Shown here: positions 8,613 through 17,456 of the stretch, one piece after another
Layout of the letters: each line of letters opens with the position of its first letter
Numbering within the stretch: the stretch's first letter is position 1
Assembly (NCBI GenBank): GCA_964442435.1
Contig: CAYTZG010000001.1
Coordinates: 170,977 to 234,976 of the forward strand
DNA length: 64,000 bases
Reading direction: 5' to 3'
Origin: CAMXAS01 sp964442435
GTDB taxonomy: Bacteria; Bacteroidota; Bacteroidia; Bacteroidales; P3
Translations under genes and position numbers: made by a program
Notes under the pieces: generated by a model
Database searches by the model: none
What the model was told of the DNA's origin: nothing
What the model saw: only the letters and a program-made list of their open reading frames with translations

Positions 8613-9920
8613 ATGCACCGGCGGATTTTACGGTTGGCGGTACCGAATATCATCAGCAATATCACGATACCGCTGCTCGGCGCTGTTGATTTGGCCATGA
8701 TGGGCCGTTTGGACGGCCTGGTCTTTGCGGGGGCCGTTTCGTTGGGTGCCATGATTTTCAATTTCATGTACTGGGCCATGGGCTTCCTGCGCATGGGTAC
8801 GGCCGGCTTTACGGCCCAAGCCTACGGCGCGCGCGACGAAGCCGAGCAGGGGCGCATCCTCGGACGCGGCCTGGTGTTGGCGTTGGCCGGCGCACTCGTA
8901 CTGTGGGGCTTACAGGATGTCATTCTGTCCGGCGCCTATTGGTATATGAAACCCGACACGGCCCTGTGGGCGGCCACGACCGGCTATTTCAAAATCCGGA
9001 TTTGGGGCGCGCCGGCCGCCATCGCGGCGTTCGCGTTCAGCGGCTGGTTCATCGGTATGCAGGACACCCGCACGCCGATGTGGATTGCCATTGCCGTCAA
9101 CGTGTTCAACATCCTGTTCAACTACCTGTTCGTTTTCGTCTTCGACCTCAAGGCCGCGGGCGTGGCTTACGGCACGTTGGTGGCGCAATACCTCGGCTTA
9201 GGGCTCAACCTGTATTGCCTGTGCCGTTTCTACCCCACCGCCCTGCGTCACCTGCGCGACCGCGCGCTATGGCACAAAGCGGCGTTCGGCCGTTTTCTGA
9301 ACGTGAACAAGGACGTCTTTCTGCGCACGCTGCTCATCATCGCCGTATTCAGTTTCTTTACGGCCGAATCGGCGCGTTACGGCAATACGACCTTGGTCAT
9401 GAACACGATTCTGTACGAGTTCTTCATTTTCTTCTCGTATGCGATGGACGGGTTCGCGCACGCGGCCGAGGCTTTGGTAGGCCGCTATACGGGCGAAGGG
9501 CGGCCGCGGGAGAAGAACCGCTGCATCCGCGCCATCTTCCTGTGGGGCGTGGGCATGACGCTTCTGTTCGCGGGCGTATATGCGACCGCCTACGAACCCA
9601 TCCTGCACCTGTTTACGAAAGAAGCGGCGGTATGGTGGGCCGCCCGCCCCTACCTGCCGTGGGTGCTGATGATGACCGTGGTCGGGTTTCCGGCCTTTCT
9701 GTGGGACGGCGTCTATGCGGGCGGCCTGCGCACGCGCGCCATGCTTTACACGATGCTGACGGCCGCGGCCGCCTACTTCGGACTTTACTATGCCGCGCGC
9801 GGCGCGTGGGGCAACCATGCGCTTTGGGCCGCCCTCATCGTCTTTTTGCTGTGCCGCAGCCTGCTGATGACGTGCCTTTACCGCCCCGAAAAGACCGCCG
9901 AGCCCCCCGCCCGCGCATAA
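8613..9920 (+). CDS. MATE-family efflux transporter (DinF-like)
   Basis: 435 residues with about twelve hydrophobic helices. The N-terminus LRLAVPNIISNITIPLLGAV and DLAMMGRLDG followed by FMYWAMGFLRMGTAGFTAQA are typical of DinF-type MATE exporters, which expel organic cations or toxic metabolites across the inner membrane in exchange for protons or sodium. Substrate unknown. It follows purC by 15 bp. Confidence 0.88.
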   Translation: MHRRILRLAVPNIISNITIPLLGAVDLAMMGRLDGLVFAGAVSLGAMIFNFMYWAMGFLRMGTAGFTAQAYGARDEAEQGRILGRGLVLALAGALVLWGLQDVILSGAYWYMKPDTALWAATTGYFKIRIWGAPAAIAAFAFSGWFIGMQDTRTPMWIAIAVNVFNILFNYLFVFVFDLKAAGVAYGTLVAQYLGLGLNLYCLCRFYPTALRHLRDRALWHKAAFGRFLNVNKDVFLRTLLIIAVFSFFTAESARYGNTTLVMNTILYEFFIFFSYAMDGFAHAAEALVGRYTGEGRPREKNRCIRAIFLWGVGMTLLFAGVYATAYEPILHLFTKEAAVWWAARPYLPWVLMMTVVGFPAFLWDGVYAGGLRTRAMLYTMLTAAAAYFGLYYAARGAWGNHALWAALIVFLLCRSLLMTCLYRPEKTAEPPARA

Positions 9921-9935
9921 GTCGCCGATAAATCG

Positions 9936-9943
9936 TATTTTTG
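9936..9943 (+). promoter_or_regulatory. Predicted -7 element of the aminotransferase gene
   Basis: TATTTTTG is a perfect TAnnTTTG match, with the ATG beginning 5 nt after it. As with the nitroreductase, a leaderless or almost leaderless message is implied. Confidence 0.5.
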
Positions 9944-9947
9944 CAAT

Positions 9948-11171
9948 ATGGAAAACGAGAAAAACGCCGGTTCCCTGCACGAAAAACACCGGCACCTGTT
10001 CAAACGCTATATCGCGCAGGCCTCCGAATACCCGCCCTTCACGCTCGACGCCGCGCGCGCCGAGGGCGTTTATCTTTGGGATACCGACGGCAAACGCTAT
10101 ATCGACTTTATCTCCAGCATCTGCGTCAACAATGTCGGGCACCGGCATCCGGCCGTCATGCGGGCCTTGGAAGCGCAGATGCAGCGCTACCTGCACGTCA
10201 TGGTCTATGGCGAGTTCATCCAGCAACCGCAGTTGGAGTTGGCCGAAGCGCTTTGCGCGGTGTTGCCGCCGCAGTTGCAGAAGGTGTTTTTCCTCAACTC
10301 CGGCTCGGAAGCCATAGAAGGCGCCGTCAAACTCGCGCGGCTGAAGAACCACCGCAGCGAAATCGTATCGTTCGCGCACTCTTACCACGGCAGTACGACG
10401 GGCGCCATGAGCCTGCTCGGCGAAGAAGCCATCCGTTCCGTGTTCAAGCCGCTGTTGCCCGAACACAAGCTGTTGCCCTACAACGACCTCGCGGCCCTGT
10501 CGCAGATTACGGACAAGACCTGCTGTGTGGTGGCCGAAGTCATTCAGTCGGGCGGCGGCGTCGTGGAGGGGACGGACGCTTTCCTGCAAGCCCTGCGCCG
10601 CCGTTGCGACGAAACGGGCGCGCTGTTGATATACGACGAGATTCAGACCGGTTTCGGCCGCAGCGGCCAATGGTTCGCGTTTGAGAAAAGCGGCGCGGTG
10701 CCCGACGTGCTCTGCATAGCCAAAGGCATGGGCGGCGGGATGCCGATCGGCGCGTTCGTGGCCAGCGAGGAACTCATGGAACTGCTCAACAACGAACACC
10801 CGCTTTTGGGGCACGCCTCCACGTTCGGCGGGCATCCGCTCTCGTGCGTGGCCGCGCTCGCCTCGCTGCAGGTCATCGGCTCGGCCGACGTGCTGCCGCA
10901 GGTGCGCGCCAAGGAGCAACGCATCCGCGAGCACATCGCCAAAATGCCGGCGGTACTGGAACTGCGCGGCCGCGGTCTCTTCCTCGGCGCAAAGATGAAA
11001 GACGCCGCCACGGCGCAAAAGGTGGTGGAACGTTGCCTGCAAAACGGCCTCATCGTATTTTGGCCGCTGTTCAACAAAGAAGTCGTGGACTTTACCCCGC
11101 CGCTCACGATTACGAACGAAGAAATCGACGAAGCCATGGCCATTTTCCGCCGTGCCGTGGAAGAACAATAA
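9948..11171 (+). CDS. Class III PLP-dependent aminotransferase
   Basis: 407 residues of the acetylornithine/4-aminobutyrate aminotransferase family. Visible features: the N-terminal AEGVYLWDTDGKRYIDF, NSGSEAIEGAVKLAR (phosphate pocket), IYDEIQTGFGRSG (cofactor ring aspartate) and CIAKGMGGGMPIGAF with the Schiff-base lysine. The substrate is not clear; there are no arginine or polyamine genes nearby. Bacteroidetes annotate this group as an aspartate aminotransferase-family protein. The YihY gene follows by 9 bp. Confidence 0.88.
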   Translation: MENEKNAGSLHEKHRHLFKRYIAQASEYPPFTLDAARAEGVYLWDTDGKRYIDFISSICVNNVGHRHPAVMRALEAQMQRYLHVMVYGEFIQQPQLELAEALCAVLPPQLQKVFFLNSGSEAIEGAVKLARLKNHRSEIVSFAHSYHGSTTGAMSLLGEEAIRSVFKPLLPEHKLLPYNDLAALSQITDKTCCVVAEVIQSGGGVVEGTDAFLQALRRRCDETGALLIYDEIQTGFGRSGQWFAFEKSGAVPDVLCIAKGMGGGMPIGAFVASEELMELLNNEHPLLGHASTFGGHPLSCVAALASLQVIGSADVLPQVRAKEQRIREHIAKMPAVLELRGRGLFLGAKMKDAATAQKVVERCLQNGLIVFWPLFNKEVVDFTPPLTITNEEIDEAMAIFRRAVEEQ

Positions 11172-11180
11172 TATATACCA

Positions 11181-12581
11181 ATGATGCAAACCGATACCAC
11201 GTCCCGACATCCGTCCGACCGTTTACCCAAACGGCTGTACCGCCGTCTGCGCGAATACCTCAAACGCCAAATCGCGTTTTTCCGCTTCGAAGTCTGGTTC
11301 GCGCCCTCGGCCGGCCAACCGTTCTATAAGAAAGCCGCCCGCGAAATCTACAAGACCATCGTGGTCACGGTCAAGAAAACGGCCAAAGACGGTTGTTTGG
11401 ACCAGTCGTCCGCGCTGAGTTACTACACGGCCTTGGCCATCGTGCCCGTATTGGCCATGGTGTTCGGCTTCGCGGGCGGCTTCGGCTTCGAAAACGCCGT
11501 ACAGGCCGTATTCGCGCCCGTTTCCTCCACCGAAATGCCGTTTTGGAACACACTGTTCGAATTCGCGCAGAATTTCCTGCAAAAGACCAATTCCGGCCTT
11601 ATCGGCGGCACCGGCCTCATCTTCCTGCTTTGGATTATCCTCACGGTATTGACCCGCATCGAATCCTCGCTCAACACGATTTGGGAAATCCGCAAGGGGC
11701 GGCCGTTCCTGCGCAAGGCCACCGACTACATCACGCTCATCATACTGACCCCCATGCTGATATACGTGGCCGTCAGCGCGCGTTCCTATCTGACCGACCA
11801 CCTGACCGAACTTGTGGACATCAGCCTGTTTCAAAGCGTCGTGCGGGCCGCCCTGGGCGCCACGCCTTTCCTGTCCACGGTTTTCCTCGTCTGCATGGTG
11901 TACCTCATCCTGCCCAACCGCAAGATACCGGCCGGCCCCGTTCTGATTGCAAGCATCATCACCACGATCTGCCTCCGCGGGTTCCATAGCCTCTATATCC
12001 ACCTGCAACAATACATGACGGGCTACAACGCCCTTTACGGAAGTTTCGCCGCCCTACCCCTGTTCCTGATATGGCTGCGTTTCAGCTGGCTTATCCTACT
12101 CGTGGGTGCGGAACTCAGCTTCAGCATCTACCGCCGCAACCAATATATCTTCGAGACCGACTACCGCCATCTGAGTGAGTTCCGCAAGAAAATCTACGCC
12201 CTGATGGTGACGAGCCTGCTCATCCGTCAGTTCGAAGCCAAACGGGGCGGTATGGACATCGCCGAACTCGCGCAACAGATCGGCGCCCCGCGGCCCTATC
12301 TCTACCGTATCGCGCAAGAGTTGACCCAAACCGGCATTCTGAGTTGCATCTACTTGGAAGACGACAGCTATACCGACCAGGCCCGCTACCAACCGGCCTT
12401 TGACACGCGCCTGTTGCGCGTGAGCGACGTGCTGACGGCCCTTGACCGCTACGACTACAACGACGAGTATCAGCCCGAAAACTCGCGGATATACGCGGTA
12501 TTCGACACCTATCTGCAAACGCTGGGCCGCCGCTTCACCGCCTCGGACGCTGACTTTCTCGTTCGGGATTTCAAATGGTAA
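11181..12581 (+). CDS. YihY/BrkB family inner-membrane protein
   Basis: 466 residues. A cytoplasmic N-terminus leads into the family signature DQSSALSYYTALAIVPVLAM and about six membrane helices, with GLIFLLWIILTVLTRIESSLNTIW and LPLFLIWLRFSWLILLVGAELSF divided here as typical family blocks. A C-terminal winged-helix-like region follows (about 325-400). Once annotated ribonuclease BN, these are now seen as membrane proteins of unknown function. The stop overlaps the convergent flavodoxin stop by 11 bp. Confidence 0.86.
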   Translation: MMQTDTTSRHPSDRLPKRLYRRLREYLKRQIAFFRFEVWFAPSAGQPFYKKAAREIYKTIVVTVKKTAKDGCLDQSSALSYYTALAIVPVLAMVFGFAGGFGFENAVQAVFAPVSSTEMPFWNTLFEFAQNFLQKTNSGLIGGTGLIFLLWIILTVLTRIESSLNTIWEIRKGRPFLRKATDYITLIILTPMLIYVAVSARSYLTDHLTELVDISLFQSVVRAALGATPFLSTVFLVCMVYLILPNRKIPAGPVLIASIITTICLRGFHSLYIHLQQYMTGYNALYGSFAALPLFLIWLRFSWLILLVGAELSFSIYRRNQYIFETDYRHLSEFRKKIYALMVTSLLIRQFEAKRGGMDIAELAQQIGAPRPYLYRIAQELTQTGILSCIYLEDDSYTDQARYQPAFDTRLLRVSDVLTALDRYDYNDEYQPENSRIYAVFDTYLQTLGRRFTASDADFLVRDFKW

Positions 12582-13194
12582 GCCCCAATTTCTCAAGCCA
12601 GGCTTGCACCGCCTTGCGGGCTTCGTCCTGCTGCTTCTGAGCCGTCGTGCCGCGCACCGCGAGTCCTTTCTCCACCGTGGCGCCCTTGCAGGTACCCGCC
12701 AGATTGCGCTCCGTGCCCGACAGGCCGCTGCCCTCGTGCGTGCAGAACGGCACGACGGTCTTACCGGCCCAATCGTGTTTTTCGAGGAACGTATAGACCG
12801 GCATCGGCATATCGCCCCACCAATTCGGATAGCCTACGAATATCACGTCGTAATCCTCCGCGGCGATGTCGCCCTTGATGGCCGGACGGGCGTTGGCCTC
12901 TTTTTCCTTCTTGGCCTCGTCCACACAGGCGTTGTACGTTTTCGCATAGGTTTTCTCCGGCACGATTTCAAAGAGCGTGCCGCCCGTTTCCGCCGCAATC
13001 ATTTCCGCCACGATATGGGTGTTGCCTTTCGTGATGTTGCCTACGCCATAGTTCTCGCCCGTATGGGAGAAGAATACGACCAATACTTTTTTGTCTTTCA
13101 TAGCGTTGTCCGTTTTAGCGTTGCCTTGCGCGAACGATACGGCAAACAGGGCCGACGCCAGCATCAAGGCGAACATAATGGTTAGTTTTTTCAT
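12571..13194 (-). CDS. Exported flavodoxin-like protein
   Basis: 207 residues from ATG at 13194 (a longer frame starts at 13218). A signal peptide MKKLTIMFALMLASALFAVS is followed by a flavodoxin domain: VLVVFFSHTGENYGVG for the FMN phosphate, EDYDVIFVGYPNWWGDMP, and VVPFCTHEGSGLSGTERNL. Flavodoxins carry electrons through FMN; Bacteroidales encode many exported versions whose redox partners are unknown. It diverges from an AraC-type regulator over a 149-bp gap, so that regulator is its most likely controller. Confidence 0.85.
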   Translation of the reverse strand: MKKLTIMFALMLASALFAVSFAQGNAKTDNAMKDKKVLVVFFSHTGENYGVGNITKGNTHIVAEMIAAETGGTLFEIVPEKTYAKTYNACVDEAKKEKEANARPAIKGDIAAEDYDVIFVGYPNWWGDMPMPVYTFLEKHDWAGKTVVPFCTHEGSGLSGTERNLAGTCKGATVEKGLAVRGTTAQKQQDEARKAVQAWLEKLGLTI

Positions 13195-13321
13195 GTCTAT
13201 CGGTTTTGTTACAGGCAAAGATAGCCCTTTTTCGCCGGCCCCGGATTAAACGGATTACGGATTCTATGACCCGAATTACCGATTCCACCGTAAACCTTGC
13301 GTCCGACATACTGAAAAATCT

Positions 13322-13329
13322 TACCTTTG
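13322..13329 (+). promoter_or_regulatory. Predicted -7 element of the AraC-type regulator
   Basis: TACCTTTG matches TAnnTTTG perfectly, 14 nt before the ATG at 13344. It supports that start rather than the longer upstream frame. Confidence 0.5.
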
Positions 13330-13343
13330 CAAACAATTCGCGA

Positions 13344-14258
13344 ATGGATACCGCTATGGAAAAACCGCTCAACATAGAGACCGTGACGGCCTACAACGAC
13401 CTGCTGGGTGTAGAGACGCTTCACCCGCTGGTCAGCGTCATCGACATGGCCCAAGTGAAACCCTTACGCCACCACCGCCATATTTTCGGCTTCTACGCCG
13501 TATTTCTGAAAGAAGCCAAATGCGGCGACTTGATTTACGGCCGGCAGTATTACGATTATCAGGAAGGCACGGTGGTCTGTCTGGCGCCCGGTCAGGTTAT
13601 CGGCGTTGAGGACAACGGCGAGACGTTCCAACCCAAAGGTTGGGCCCTTTGCTTTCATCCCGACCTGATTCGCGGCACCTCCCTGGGCAGCCATATCAAG
13701 GAGTATTCCTATTTCTCCTACGAAGTGAACGAAGCCCTGCACCTTTCGCTCAAAGAGCGCGGCATCTTCATCGACTGCCTGCGCAAGATCCAACACGAGC
13801 TGGAGCACGGCATCGACCGCCTGAGCCGGCGGCTCATCGCGACGAACATCGAACTGCTGCTGGATTACTGCCTGCGGTTCTACGAACGGCAGTTCTTTAC
13901 GCGCGAAACGGCCCACCACGATATTCTGACCCGCTTCGAAGCCCTGCTCAACCGTTACTTTGACAGCGACCGGCTCCGCACCGAAGGCCGTCCATCCGTC
14001 AAATGGTGCGCCAACGAGCTCTGCCTTTCCCCCAACTATTTCGGCGACCTAATCAAGAAGGAAACCGGCAAGACGGCTCAGGAATACATCCAGTTCCGCC
14101 TGATGGAAATAGCCAAAGACCTGGTGCTGAACCCCACGCGCTCCATCTCGCAGATTTCCTACGAACTCGGCTTCCAATACCCGCAGCATTTCACGCGTAT
14201 GTTCAAGAAGACGGTGGGACAGACCCCGAACGAATACCGTCACCGACCGACGGCATAA
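13344..14258 (+). CDS. AraC-family transcriptional regulator
   Basis: 304 residues from ATG at 13344, placed just after the promoter; ATG at 13356 is also possible. The N-terminal half is a cupin-like sensing domain (KCGDLIYGRQYYDYQEGTVV, LAPGQVI). The C-terminal third is the double helix-turn-helix DNA-binding domain: VKWCANELCLSPNYFGDLIK and ISQISYELGFQYPQHFTRMF, ending VGQTPNEYR. It is divergent from the flavodoxin gene, a common arrangement for a local activator; the inducer is unknown. Confidence 0.9.
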   Translation: MDTAMEKPLNIETVTAYNDLLGVETLHPLVSVIDMAQVKPLRHHRHIFGFYAVFLKEAKCGDLIYGRQYYDYQEGTVVCLAPGQVIGVEDNGETFQPKGWALCFHPDLIRGTSLGSHIKEYSYFSYEVNEALHLSLKERGIFIDCLRKIQHELEHGIDRLSRRLIATNIELLLDYCLRFYERQFFTRETAHHDILTRFEALLNRYFDSDRLRTEGRPSVKWCANELCLSPNYFGDLIKKETGKTAQEYIQFRLMEIAKDLVLNPTRSISQISYELGFQYPQHFTRMFKKTVGQTPNEYRHRPTA

Positions 14259-14262
14259 AAAA

Positions 14263-14292
14263 CGCCCCCGGAACGACAGGGTTCCGAGGGCG
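14263..14292. terminator. Bidirectional hairpin terminator
   Basis: An imperfect inverted repeat (arms cgccc.cggaac and gttccg.gggcg) lies between the stops of the AraC gene and ftcD. It is flanked by an A-run on the left, which gives the U-run for the minus strand. Confidence 0.7.
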
Positions 14293-14321
14293 CGGTTTGT
14301 CTTTAAGGAGCCGGCTATATA

Positions 14322-16010
14322 TTAGCCGATTTTCGACGCGACGATTTTCAAGATTTCCGCTTCGCGGGCCTCGGCTTGTTTGGCGATTTCCGCCGCCTTG
14401 CCCAGAATGTCTTTCTTGAACGCTTCGTCCTTGAGGCTGGAGGCGTTGATCTGCACGTTCAGGTGCGCGCCCAGCACGGCACTGCGGGCACAGAGCGCCC
14501 CCACGCCGGCATCGGTCACCGAATTGGGGTTACCGATTTCGGCCATGGCCTGTACGATGTCAAACGTCTTGAACGCTTCCTGCATCGTATGGAACGGCAC
14601 CTCGGTCGCGTATTTCGTCGCTTCCTGGATGGCCGCGCTGCGCGCCGCCTTTTCCTCGTCGGTCTTCTTCGGCAGGCCAAAGGCATCCATAATCTTGTTG
14701 AACGCGTTGGTATCTTCATCCACAAGGTGCAGGAGCGCGTCTTTCATCGCCTGCCCCTTTTCGGCCCAAACGGAGAATTCTTCCCAACGTTCGTCCCAGC
14801 CGGCCTTGTGCGACGAGAGGTTGGCCACCATCGTGCCCAACGCGGCCGCCAAAGAGCCCATGTAGGCCGAAATCGAACCGCCGCCGGGCGCGGGCGACTC
14901 GCTCGCGGTTTCGTCGGCGAAGCCCGTACACGTCAAATCGACGAGTTTCTTCGTCTTGTTGTCGGCTTCCAGCAGGTATTCGATGATTTTCTCTTCCGGG
15001 TTGAACGGCTTGAGGTCGTCCAAGCCCATCGACTTGACGGCGATTTTGATGATTTCCGCCTCGCTGATACCCGCCGAACGCTGCTGTTTGGCCAAGTAGA
15101 ACTTGCCGGCGTCGATGAGCGTCTTTTTCGGAATCAGGCCGACGATTTCGGCCCCCGTCACGCGCACGCCGCGCGCGGCCGCCTTGGCGAACACTTCTTC
15201 GTAGGCCACGTGAACCGGCGTCTGCGAGATATTCGTGATATTCATCGACACCTGCGCGATGCCGTATTCTTCGATAAACCAACCGATGGCCTTCGTGCCC
15301 TTGAGCGTGCCCGGAATCATGATAGGCTTGCCGTTTTCGTCTTTGAGCGGTTTGCCCGTCACCTTGCCGCCTTCACGGGCGGGACGGCCTTTCTCGCGGA
15401 CGTCGAACGCAATGGCGTTGGCGCGGCGCGTGGAAGTCGTATTGAGGTTATAGTTGATGGCCACGAGGAAGTCGCGCGCCCCTACGGCCGTAGCGCCGGA
15501 GAACGCGTTGAACTCGGCGGGGCCGAAATCGGGCTTGCCCTCGGCCGTGGCTAATTTTTCTTTCAGGCCTTCGTATTCGCCGGCACGGCAATAAGCCAAA
15601 TTGCGGCGTTTGGGGTCGAACGCGGCCGATTCGTAGCAGTAAACCGAAATGCCGAGTTCCTCGCCGATACGTTTGGCCAAGCGGCGCGCGTATTCGACGG
15701 TTTCCTCCATCGTGATGTTGGCCACGGGTACGAGCGGGCATACGTCGGTGGCGCCGAAACGCGGGTGGGCACCGTGATGCTGACGCATATCGATGAGCTG
15801 ACCGGCCTTCTTGACGGCCTGGAACGCCGCCTCGATGACTTCATCCGGCGTGCCGACAAACGTGACGACCGTGCGGTTGGTGGCCGCACCCGGATCCACG
15901 TCCAACAACTTGACGCCGTCTATTTTCTCAATCTCGTCCGTAATCTGCTTGATGACGGACATATCGCGCCCTTCGCTGAAGTTGGGCACGCATTCAATTA
16001 ACTTTTTCAT
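14322..16010 (-). CDS. ftcD: Glutamate formimidoyltransferase-formiminotetrahydrofolate cyclodeaminase fusion
   Basis: 562 residues from ATG at 16010. The N-terminal formiminotransferase begins KLIECVPNFSEGRD and contains DVDPGAATNRTVVTFVG and HHGAHPRFGATDVCP (about 1-325). The C-terminal cyclodeaminase (about 370-562) shows ESPAPGGGSISAYMGSLAAA. The fused enzyme moves the formimino group from N-formimino-glutamate, a histidine breakdown product, to tetrahydrofolate and deaminates it to methenyl-THF. The start overlaps the murD stop, so it is last in the tadA-to-ftcD run although no other hut gene is present. Confidence 0.94.
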   Translation of the reverse strand: MKKLIECVPNFSEGRDMSVIKQITDEIEKIDGVKLLDVDPGAATNRTVVTFVGTPDEVIEAAFQAVKKAGQLIDMRQHHGAHPRFGATDVCPLVPVANITMEETVEYARRLAKRIGEELGISVYCYESAAFDPKRRNLAYCRAGEYEGLKEKLATAEGKPDFGPAEFNAFSGATAVGARDFLVAINYNLNTTSTRRANAIAFDVREKGRPAREGGKVTGKPLKDENGKPIMIPGTLKGTKAIGWFIEEYGIAQVSMNITNISQTPVHVAYEEVFAKAAARGVRVTGAEIVGLIPKKTLIDAGKFYLAKQQRSAGISEAEIIKIAVKSMGLDDLKPFNPEEKIIEYLLEADNKTKKLVDLTCTGFADETASESPAPGGGSISAYMGSLAAALGTMVANLSSHKAGWDERWEEFSVWAEKGQAMKDALLHLVDEDTNAFNKIMDAFGLPKKTDEEKAARSAAIQEATKYATEVPFHTMQEAFKTFDIVQAMAEIGNPNSVTDAGVGALCARSAVLGAHLNVQINASSLKDEAFKKDILGKAAEIAKQAEAREAEILKIVASKIG

Positions 16011-17440
16011 ATCTCGAATTGTTTTTTTATCAATCGCATAAAGGTTTCGCCCCGTTCCTCGAAGTTCTTGAAACAGTCGTAACTCGCGGCGGCCGGGCTC
16101 AACACGCAGGCCGTGTCGGGTGCGGTATGCGCCACCGCCCACGGCACGAGCGTTTCATAATCGTCGGTGCATAACGCCTCGGCCGGCAGGCCTTTGCGGG
16201 CCTTCAAGGCGGCCTGTATCCGACGCCCCGCCACCCCCACAAAAATAATACTTTTTATCGGATTTGCGTACAAGTAATCCACTAAGGGCGTATAATCAAT
16301 TTCGCGGTCGAAGCCGCCGATTATCAGACAGCTGACGCCCTTGATGAATGACAGGCGGTTGACGCTCTCCACGGCCGCGATGCAGGCTTGCGGAATGGTG
16401 GAAATGGAGTCGTTGAAATAGTGCGCGCCGCCGTAACGCCCCACGTATTGCAGACGGTGCGGCAAGGGCTGGAACGAGGCCACGCGCGGCAGCATACGGT
16501 CGTAATGCCCGCCCGCCTGCGATGCCGCCAACAGTGCCGCCGCCAAATTGCGCTCGTTGTGTTCGCCTATGAGCGGATGCGGGGCGGAGAAATCGAAAAC
16601 GGACGCGCCGTCGGCGGCCCGCAGGCCTTGGGGCGTCCACAGCAGCCGGTCAACGACCTCGAAGCCGCTTCGGCCGGCATAGGCCGCGGCGGCTTTCGCC
16701 TCCGTGCCGAATACGGCCATACGCACGGGTTGGCCGCGCTCCGCAAGCCGGGCGTCTATGAGCGGGTCGTCGCCGTTTACAATCAGACAGCCGCCGCCCG
16801 CGATATGCAGTTTGGCGCGCTGGTAGGTTTCGAAATCCGCATAGTGGTCAAGGTGCTCTTCGTAGAGGTTGAGCAAGACGCCGACGGCGGGCGCCGTCCG
16901 CACCTGTTCCAACTGGTGGGACGAGAGTTCGCAGACCACGCGGTGCGCCGGCGTGAGTTGCGGCAATATATCGAAAAAAGGGATGCCCATATTGCCGGCC
17001 AGCAGACAGGGGTATTCGGCCTGCAACAGATGGTATATCAGATGGGTGACCGTACTCTTGCCCTTGGTGCCCGTAACGCCCACACACTGCCGGCCGAAAA
17101 AGCGCAGGAACAGGTCGGCCTGGGAGGTCAGCGCCGGACTTTGCAACAAATCGGGGCGGTCTTTGAGACAGACGCCCGGACTTTTGACAATGAGCGGAAA
17201 GGCGGCCGCGGCCTCAATATAACTGTCTCCCGTCGCGAAATCGACCAACGGGTCGGCCTGCCAGAGTGCGGACGCACGCACGCCCTCGTTGCGGTCACAG
17301 ACCGTAATCGGCAAGCGCGGATACAGCCGGCGCAACAGCCGGTAACTGCTCTCGCCCTCGCGGCCGGCGCCCAGCAGCGCCACACGCCCCGCCGGTAGTA
17401 CGACCGTATCGAAAAGCCCCTTTAATGCCGAATCCTCCAT
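16007..17440 (-). CDS. murD: MurD-type UDP-MurNAc-L-Ala glutamate ligase (possibly MurD2, L-Glu)
   Basis: 477 residues from ATG at 17440; a start at 17470 would overlap murL by 14 bp. It is a Mur ligase with an N-terminal nucleotide-binding fold (VALLGAGREGESSYRLL), the ATP loop GVTGTKGKSTVTHLIYHLL, ELSSHQLEQVRTAP, and the C-terminal domain with YFNDSISTIPQACIAAVESV. The normal reaction adds D-Glu to UDP-MurNAc-L-Ala. Its immediate neighbour encodes a MurL-like epimerase, and in Xanthomonas MurL works with MurD2, which adds L-Glu. I therefore infer, without proof, that this enzyme uses L-Glu. Confidence 0.85.
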   Translation of the reverse strand: MEDSALKGLFDTVVLPAGRVALLGAGREGESSYRLLRRLYPRLPITVCDRNEGVRASALWQADPLVDFATGDSYIEAAAAFPLIVKSPGVCLKDRPDLLQSPALTSQADLFLRFFGRQCVGVTGTKGKSTVTHLIYHLLQAEYPCLLAGNMGIPFFDILPQLTPAHRVVCELSSHQLEQVRTAPAVGVLLNLYEEHLDHYADFETYQRAKLHIAGGGCLIVNGDDPLIDARLAERGQPVRMAVFGTEAKAAAAYAGRSGFEVVDRLLWTPQGLRAADGASVFDFSAPHPLIGEHNERNLAAALLAASQAGGHYDRMLPRVASFQPLPHRLQYVGRYGGAHYFNDSISTIPQACIAAVESVNRLSFIKGVSCLIIGGFDREIDYTPLVDYLYANPIKSIIFVGVAGRRIQAALKARKGLPAEALCTDDYETLVPWAVAHTAPDTACVLSPAAASYDCFKNFEERGETFMRLIKKQFEI

Positions 17441-17456
17441 ACGCCGTTGCGATAGG

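Noticed and set aside
9267..11210. 647-residue minus-strand open frame
   Set aside because: Antisense to the MATE and aminotransferase genes, both clearly real.
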